Assembly (NCBI RefSeq): GCF_014861485.1
Contig: NZ_JACZHT010000001.1
Span: 496,001-560,000, forward strand
Reading direction: 5' to 3'
DNA length: 64,000 bases
Source: Phaeovibrio sulfidiphilus
GTDB lineage: Bacteria; Pseudomonadota; Alphaproteobacteria; Rhodospirillales; Rhodospirillaceae
In this document: positions 59,254 to 64,000 of the stretch, in pieces
Position numbering within the stretch: position 1 is the first letter of the stretch
Layout of the letters: every line of letters starts with the position of its first letter
The notes under the pieces: model-generated
What the model was told of the DNA's origin: nothing
The model's database searches: none
The model's input: the letters and a program-made list of their open reading frames with translations, nothing else
Program-made: the position numbers and the translations under genes

Positions 59254-60545
59254 GTAAAGAACGGCACCAGGCCCGGATCCCCGTCCGCAGCCGTAATGCA
59301 GAACGTGGAGCGGCGCTTTTCCAGCCACTCCATCCAGGCATCCATCCCCTGGCCGGTCTCGACGGACAGGGTCAGGCAGGCGATGTCCGGATTGATGCGC
59401 CGGGCGTACTCGGTCACCCGGTCGATATCAAAGTGCACGTAGGGCAGCAGATCGGTCTTGGAGACAATCATCAGCGACGCGCCCACGAAAATATCCGGGT
59501 ACTTGAGCGGCTTGTCGTCCCCCTCGGTGACCGAGAGGATGACCACCCGGGCCTCTTCTCCCAGGTCGAAGGAGGCGGGGCACACCAGGTTGCCCACGTT
59601 CTCGATCAGCAGGAGGGACGCGGGCTCCATGTTCAGGCGGCCGATGGCCTCGTTGACCATGCGCGCATCCAGGTGGCAGCCCTTCCCGGTGTTGATCTGG
59701 AGCGCCTTCGCCCCGGTCTCCCGGATGCGGGCCGCGTCCAGATCCGTCTGCTGGTCCCCCTCGATCACGGTCACCGCCGAGGCGTCGGGAAGGCGGCGGA
59801 TGGTCTCCGTCAGAAGGGAGGTCTTGCCCGCCCCGGGGGAGGACACAAGGTTCAGGGACAGGATACCGTTGCGGCGCAGCCAGCGGCGGTTCGCCGCAGC
59901 GATGGCGTTGTTGACCCCCAGAATGTCCTGCTCCAGCTGGATGACCCGCTGTTCCGTGTCGGCCTGCCCGCCCCGGAGGCCCACCCCCACCGCCGGCCCG
60001 AGATCATAGTGGTGATGGTGGAGCGGAGCGGGCTCCGGCCCCACAGCCGCCGCGGGTGAGTGGATATGGACGTGAACGTGGACCTCCCCCGCGCCACCGG
60101 GAAGCGGGACGCGGACCCCCTGCGGACCCTGGCCGTGGTGGTGATGGGAGCCGAGCCCCGCCGCAGCGTGGTGATGGTAGCCCAGGGGGCGGTCGTGACC
60201 GTAGTGCCCCGGATGATGATCGTGAGAGTGACCATGGTGATGCCCGTGATCATGGTCGTGGTCATGGTCATGGTCGTGATCGTGATGGTGGTGGTGATGC
60301 CCGTGCCCGTGCTCATGGTCATGGGCATGGTCGTGATCATGGGCGTGGTGGTGGTGGCCGTCGCCATGGTCGTGGCTGTGGTCATGATGGTGATGGCCGT
60401 GCCCGTGGTCGTGCCCGCACCCGCAGTCGTGGCCCCCGCCCGGCCCCTGTCCGGCTGCCTCCGGCCGGTCGTGGCCATGGTCCTCTGATCCGGGCTCCGA
60501 GGTGATGACACCCCGCCCGCTTCCGCACCCGCACGTCACACACAT
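59250..60545 (-). CDS. hypB: Hydrogenase nickel incorporation GTPase HypB with very long His-rich domain
   Basis: HypB is the GTPase that, with HypA, inserts nickel into the large subunit. The 431 residues start MCVTCGCGSG, the high-affinity Ni motif CxxCGC. A His/Asp/Gly tract follows (about 39-118, with more than 40 His), with smaller His clusters to 180. The G domain then shows Walker A SSPGAGKT (235-242), IEGDQQTDLDAARI, NTGKGCHLDARM and the C-terminal SKTDLLPYV. Ordinary HypB is near 300 residues, so the His domain accounts for the excess. It should store nickel. GGGAG is 9 bases upstream of the ATG; hypA ends 17 bp before. Confidence 0.97.
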   Translation of the reverse strand: MCVTCGCGSGRGVITSEPGSEDHGHDRPEAAGQGPGGGHDCGCGHDHGHGHHHHDHSHDHGDGHHHHAHDHDHAHDHEHGHGHHHHHHDHDHDHDHDHDHGHHHGHSHDHHPGHYGHDRPLGYHHHAAAGLGSHHHHGQGPQGVRVPLPGGAGEVHVHVHIHSPAAAVGPEPAPLHHHHYDLGPAVGVGLRGGQADTEQRVIQLEQDILGVNNAIAAANRRWLRRNGILSLNLVSSPGAGKTSLLTETIRRLPDASAVTVIEGDQQTDLDAARIRETGAKALQINTGKGCHLDARMVNEAIGRLNMEPASLLLIENVGNLVCPASFDLGEEARVVILSVTEGDDKPLKYPDIFVGASLMIVSKTDLLPYVHFDIDRVTEYARRINPDIACLTLSVETGQGMDAWMEWLEKRRSTFCITAADGDPGLVPFFT

Positions 60546-60562
60546 ATCCGAAACTCCCGCTT

Positions 60563-60916
60563 TCACTGACGGTTTTTCTGAAGCAGAAGCTCCCGGACCC
60601 GCATTTCCGTTCCCCGGAGCGGCTGGATCCGATGGCTCCCGCAGGAGGGGCAGGCGTCCGCGCGACTGGCAAGGGGAACGTTGCGGTCGCAGGCAAGGCA
60701 CCAGCCCTCTCCGGGAATGGACTCAATCTCGATCCGGGCCCGCTCGGCGGCGGAGCCCCTCAGCGCCAGCCCCAGGGCGAAGCGCAGGGCCTCGGGATCG
60801 ACGCACGACAGCTGGCCGATCTCCAGGACGACCGCCTCCAGGCCACGGATCCGATGGGCCCGGGCTGCGTTGTCCACAATGGAGCGCACGCCTTCCGCCA
60901 GGGCCATCTCATGCAT
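60563..60916 (-). CDS. hypA: Hydrogenase nickel-binding protein HypA
   Basis: HypA delivers nickel to the hydrogenase large subunit and holds a structural zinc. The 117 residues start MHEMALAEGV with Ni ligands Met1/His2 and show the zinc ribbon CLAC and CPSC about 16 residues apart. It starts one base after the hupK stop and is followed by hypB. Confidence 0.96.
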   Translation of the reverse strand: MHEMALAEGVRSIVDNAARAHRIRGLEAVVLEIGQLSCVDPEALRFALGLALRGSAAERARIEIESIPGEGWCLACDRNVPLASRADACPSCGSHRIQPLRGTEMRVRELLLQKNRQ

Positions 60917-60917
60917 G

Positions 60918-62009
60918 TCAGGCCGCCTCCAGGACGACGCTGTGCTCCACGCAGGGATCCAGGGCCAGGACCAGGGCCCTCAGGCGGGCCTCCACATTGT
61001 CCGGCGAGCCGCACAGGCGCAGGGCCTCCCGGCGCAAGATCCCCCGGGGGTGGAAGTTCCACTCGGTCGGCGCACAGATGCCATAGCGGCTGACCTGCCC
61101 CTGGTCGTCCAGCTGCACGGCATGGATCAGGGCGCCCCTCTGGGTCTCGACCCGGCACAGGCCCACGCCCTCGTCGTTGAGGGGCATGACCGTGCCCGAG
61201 AACCGGTCCATCTGGGGGTCGCGCAGGCCCCGCAGCCAGTCGTGAAGGTCCAGGACCAGGCAGGCGAACCGCGCCGAGAGCGGAAGGTTCTCCTTGCGAA
61301 GCCACAGGACCAGGGGCTTGTTGCTGTGGCGGGAAAACGCGCCGGTCTCCGCCGGGGAGTCCGGGCGGATCCGGGTGCCCGGAACGGTGGGACAAAGACA
61401 GAGGGACTCCTCGAGCCACCCGGGCGCATCCCGGCCCGCGTCCGCACCGTCGGGGATGAAACTCAGATCGGCGGCCGAGCCCGCCGGAGGCTGCTCGCGC
61501 TCCAGGGCCATCAGGTCCGCAAGAAGATTCCAGGGCGCGTCGAGTTGCGCGATCCGGTCGGCGAACACCGAACCATCGACCGGCGCGCTCTCGTACAGGG
61601 CGCAGACCTCGGGAGTGCCCACCTGCTTCATAAGCGAGGGCATGTCCGTGCGCGCCGCCGCCCGGTAAAGGTGGGCGTAGGTCTCGGTCATCCTGGGGTG
61701 ACCGAGCACCTCCGGCCAGCTGATCAGGAGACGGTGCAAGGTCTCGTTGAACAGCTCCACGTGAAGGCGAAGCCAGATGCCGTCCGGAATGTTGGCCACT
61801 TCCCGCCGGAACGCGCTGATGGCGAACGACGCCGCCGCCATATGGGCGTTGCGGCAGGGAACGAAAAGACTGCCAACAAGGTCGGGAACCCCCTCGGCAT
61901 CGCATCCGGACAGAAGCCGGGCGACGACAGGGCGGCTGTTGGTCACGCTGATGTCGGACACGCACCCGCCTTCATAGCGGGCCCGCACGACAAGGGGTGG
62001 CTGAGTCAT
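60918..62009 (-). CDS. hupK: Hydrogenase maturation scaffold HupK (large-subunit-like)
   Basis: HupK (HoxV) resembles the hydrogenase large subunit and is thought to act as a scaffold for the Fe(CN)2CO centre. The 363 residues have the HupK layout: FVPCRNAHMAAASFAISAFRREV near the start of the cofactor region, and the C-terminal DPCVEHSVVLEA that mimics the DPCxxC end of real large subunits but with the second Cys replaced. AAAGGAA precedes the ATG at 62009, which overlaps the hupH stop (ATGA). Confidence 0.9.
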   Translation of the reverse strand: MTQPPLVVRARYEGGCVSDISVTNSRPVVARLLSGCDAEGVPDLVGSLFVPCRNAHMAAASFAISAFRREVANIPDGIWLRLHVELFNETLHRLLISWPEVLGHPRMTETYAHLYRAAARTDMPSLMKQVGTPEVCALYESAPVDGSVFADRIAQLDAPWNLLADLMALEREQPPAGSAADLSFIPDGADAGRDAPGWLEESLCLCPTVPGTRIRPDSPAETGAFSRHSNKPLVLWLRKENLPLSARFACLVLDLHDWLRGLRDPQMDRFSGTVMPLNDEGVGLCRVETQRGALIHAVQLDDQGQVSRYGICAPTEWNFHPRGILRREALRLCGSPDNVEARLRALVLALDPCVEHSVVLEAA

Positions 62010-62932
62010 GGTACAGTCAGTTCCTTTGCCCAATCCCGAAGGCGCGCGGCGCTGGCCAGAAGATCCTCGGGGGCGGCTTGCGCTGCATCCGGGACCGCCG
62101 CGACCTCCAGCGTATTGAGAATCATTTTGTCTTCACTGTTAAAGTACTGCACCCACCACAGGTTTTGAACCCTCGTGCTCGTGATCCGGCAATTTCCATA
62201 GCCCCGGGACAAAATAACCGCCGAACCGACGCCGAACGCCTGCGCCATCCACATGATATCGTCCTGCGAAAGGGGAAGGAGGGTCAGGGCAACAACATGG
62301 GGTTGCGCATCCTCGACCCAGATTCCGGACTCAAGGTGCGGCCGAAGCTCGGCAAGGACACCGGCAACCGCAGAGCGCACCCCCGCAACCGCCGAATCGG
62401 GCAGGGACCAGCGGGGCTCGTCCCGCAGGCGACGGGACACAACAGACGGGAACCGGCCGATCTCGGTGTGATCGGACACGACCACCCCGGCGTCATCCAG
62501 GGAGACGACCCGCCACAGACCGGCAAACGCCGTTTCCTGGATCAGGGTCACGGGATCCGAGTCAATGATGGCGCTCACCTCGCCCTGACCCAGGACATCG
62601 TTGGCCAGAAGCGCAACATCCGAGGGCAGCTCACGGAAATCGATCCGGGCCCGGACCGGATCCAGATCGCCCCGGCAGTGTTCATCCAGACGGTCCGCCC
62701 AGTCACCTATATGGTCCGCGACCGCCCGGACGGTCTCCGGCGGCATGTCGCTGGCCGAAACGACGGGGCGCGCAAACGTGTGCATGCCCTGCGGGAAGGC
62801 CATGGGAGACACATGGGACGATCGGGCATTCCGATACTCGGAATAGCTCGACGAGGCCCGAGTCAGCAACTCGTCGGGCCCATAAGTTTCATTCGGCATG
62901 GTCATGCCGCAAGAGGGTGATGAGATATTCAT
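62006..62932 (-). CDS. hupH: Hydrogenase expression/formation protein HupH
   Basis: HupH (HyaF/HoxQ family) helps make the small subunit or its Fe-S clusters. The 308 residues carry two related domains; the second contains GYGNCRITSTRVQNLWWVQYFNSEDK, the family signature with the GNCRI and WWVQY blocks. The start overlaps hupF and the end overlaps hupK, so translation is coupled. hupG, hupI and hupJ, which separate hupF and hupH in rhizobia, are missing. Confidence 0.92.
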   Translation of the reverse strand: MNISSPSCGMTMPNETYGPDELLTRASSSYSEYRNARSSHVSPMAFPQGMHTFARPVVSASDMPPETVRAVADHIGDWADRLDEHCRGDLDPVRARIDFRELPSDVALLANDVLGQGEVSAIIDSDPVTLIQETAFAGLWRVVSLDDAGVVVSDHTEIGRFPSVVSRRLRDEPRWSLPDSAVAGVRSAVAGVLAELRPHLESGIWVEDAQPHVVALTLLPLSQDDIMWMAQAFGVGSAVILSRGYGNCRITSTRVQNLWWVQYFNSEDKMILNTLEVAAVPDAAQAAPEDLLASAARLRDWAKELTVP

Positions 62933-63252
62933 GAGGTATCCTTTCCCGGCATCGGTCTCAAGAATTCGGGCAGCTCAGGAGTCCGCCCGACGAGGTCGGC
63001 GAACAGCATCTCCAGATCCGGAGAGCCGCCCGCCATAAGAGTGTCCAGAGCCTCCAGGGCATCCAGCGTCTTCCGCGCGGTGTCCGGATCCATGACCGAG
63101 CGGGCCGTTCCCGCAAACGTCATGACCCAGGTTCCGGCGTGCTGGGCACCTGAAAGGCGCATGTCGACAAGCACAGGGTTTCCACCCCGATCGCGGCACA
63201 GGGCAAGGGGGCCCCTGTCCTCGAGTACCTGCATGGGAATACCGACACACAT
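62929..63252 (-). CDS. hupF: HypC-family hydrogenase chaperone HupF
   Basis: HupF is a HypC paralogue that protects the uptake-hydrogenase large subunit against oxygen. The 107 residues start MCVGIPMQVLED with the essential Cys2, continue VLVDMRLSGAQHAGTWVMTFAGTARSVM and end in a helical tail beyond HypC length, which is typical of HupF. The start lies four bases after the hupD stop. The window therefore codes for both HypC-type chaperones. Confidence 0.93.
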   Translation of the reverse strand: MCVGIPMQVLEDRGPLALCRDRGGNPVLVDMRLSGAQHAGTWVMTFAGTARSVMDPDTARKTLDALEALDTLMAGGSPDLEMLFADLVGRTPELPEFLRPMPGKDTS

Positions 63253-63256
63253 GGGC

Positions 63257-63997
63257 TCAGATCCTTTCCCGTGTGTGCGGGGCACGGTCATCATATTTGG
63301 CGCCAACGCCGGCCCCGGGGCTGGGGCCGGGGCCGCGCCCGGAGCACGGGGACATCCGGGCCAGAACCCGGGTGTCCCCGAAACGGCAGGCCTCGTCCGC
63401 GGACGGACGCCCGGCCTCGAAGGGCTCGTGGGCCAGAGAGGGGTCGAACAGGTCCGCAGACACCTCCCCGGCCCGGACGCCCACACTCAGACCCCAGTCC
63501 CGCAGGCGGGCCACGCCAAGGGCGACGGCCTCGGGGACCCGGGCCTTCAGGGTGTCGTGCAGCGGACCGCCATAGTCGCTCATGTCCACGGGCTGCACGC
63601 CGATCAGCACCATTTTTTCCGGAAGCCGCCCCAGCAGGGTGGCCGCGGCCAGAACCTCCTGGAAGCCGGTCTGGTGCAGGCTCATTTTCTTCGCCCCGGT
63701 AAAGCGGGGAATGTCCCCGTCCTCGACCACGTGGACGCTCCCCGGCGGCAGACCGTAGTCGACGGCGTCAAACAGCACCATCCGACGGGCCGCAGTGACA
63801 TGGGGCAGCAGATAAAGGCCCTGCGTCCCGCCATCCATCAGCGTGACGGTGCCGGGAAGCACGTGGGTGCGCCCCAGGGTCTCGGCGCAGCGCACGCCGA
63901 ACCCCTCATCCGCCCACAGCAGATTGCCAATCCCGAGAACCAGCACGGGATCGCTGTGGGGGTCGAAGGGCGACAGGGCCTGAGGATCGGTTCTCAT
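63257..63997 (-). CDS. hupD: Hydrogenase maturation endopeptidase HupD
   Basis: HupD removes the C-terminal peptide of the large subunit once nickel is bound. The 246 residues show the M52 fold with metal-ligand regions LGIGNLLWADEGFGVRC (Glu), VLFDAVDYGLPPG (Asp) and KKMSLHQTGFQEVL (His). The C-terminus carries an extra Gly/Pro/Arg-rich tail, so it is longer than the usual 195-220. The ATG at 63997 is only three bases from the window end; homologous starts fit, but an upstream start cannot be ruled out. hupS, hupL and hupC are expected just outside the window. Confidence 0.93.
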   Translation of the reverse strand: MRTDPQALSPFDPHSDPVLVLGIGNLLWADEGFGVRCAETLGRTHVLPGTVTLMDGGTQGLYLLPHVTAARRMVLFDAVDYGLPPGSVHVVEDGDIPRFTGAKKMSLHQTGFQEVLAAATLLGRLPEKMVLIGVQPVDMSDYGGPLHDTLKARVPEAVALGVARLRDWGLSVGVRAGEVSADLFDPSLAHEPFEAGRPSADEACRFGDTRVLARMSPCSGRGPGPSPGAGVGAKYDDRAPHTRERI

Positions 63998-64000
63998 GTC

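Overview
The window comes from a very GC-rich alphaproteobacterium, most likely an anoxygenic phototroph of the Rhodospirillaceae (purple nonsulfur bacteria). Three things point there. There is a photosynthesis block (bchI-bchD-bchO, crtI-crtB). There is an accessory block for an uptake [NiFe]-hydrogenase (hupD-F-H-K, hypA-B-F-C). The core genes have alphaproteobacterial layouts: the split Fo operon atpI-B-E-b'-b, glnB-glnA, the short HPr kinase with a nitrogen-type PTS, and clpS-clpA. I cannot assign a species from sequence alone.

Layout. 1-5.4 kb: clpA (3' end outside the window) and clpS, a lipoprotein gene, and a SPOR-domain D,D-carboxypeptidase read divergently from it; a CtrA-type box lies between the last two. 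5.7-7.0 kb: serB, tRNA-Gly(CCC), rpmJ. 7.7-10.5 kb: Fo ATP synthase operon on the minus strand, with a clear promoter, a terminator and a structured atpE-atpX spacer. 10.5-15.7 kb: a VOC protein, thpR, a 1.2 kb C-rich repeat region, then purE and the overlapping purK-mutY pair. 16.6-20 kb: two paired membrane-anchored proteins of AsmA-like style. 20.2-24.4 kb: hprK-rapZ-manX-ptsH-ptsI. 24.7-27 kb: tRNA-His and glnBA. 27.6-34.7 kb: lpxC, a GNAT gene, bamD-recN-ligA. 35.0-36.2 kb: tRNA-Arg(CCT) and an isolated transcription unit for a 52-residue protein. 36.7-40.3 kb: propionyl-CoA carboxylase pccB-pccA. 40.5-44.2 kb: a 1238-residue Ala/Pro-rich membrane protein. 44.4-46.6 kb: prs-purD. 46.8-54.2 kb: photosynthesis genes. 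54.4-55.6 kb: a sensor-like protein whose histidine-kinase-type domain is degenerate. 55.7-56.0 kb: a four-copy 91-bp repeat. 56.0 kb to the end: hydrogenase maturation genes.

How the genes work together. BchI and BchD form two of the three magnesium-chelatase subunits that commit protoporphyrin IX to bacteriochlorophyll, and CrtB and CrtI make and desaturate phytoene, so one minus-strand block supplies both pigments. The hup/hyp genes build the Ni-Fe(CN)2CO centre of an uptake hydrogenase, and the eight frames overlap or nearly touch. GlnB and GlnA control and carry out ammonium assimilation, which usually goes with nitrogen fixation and H2 recycling in such bacteria. Several intergenic stretches longer than 300 bp hold no recognisable gene but carry direct repeats, hairpins and terminators.

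The main candidates for something undescribed are the 52-residue protein unit at 35.74-36.19 kb, the 1238-residue membrane protein, the degenerate sensor divergent from bchI, the repeat array beside hypC, and the structured spacer inside the atp operon.
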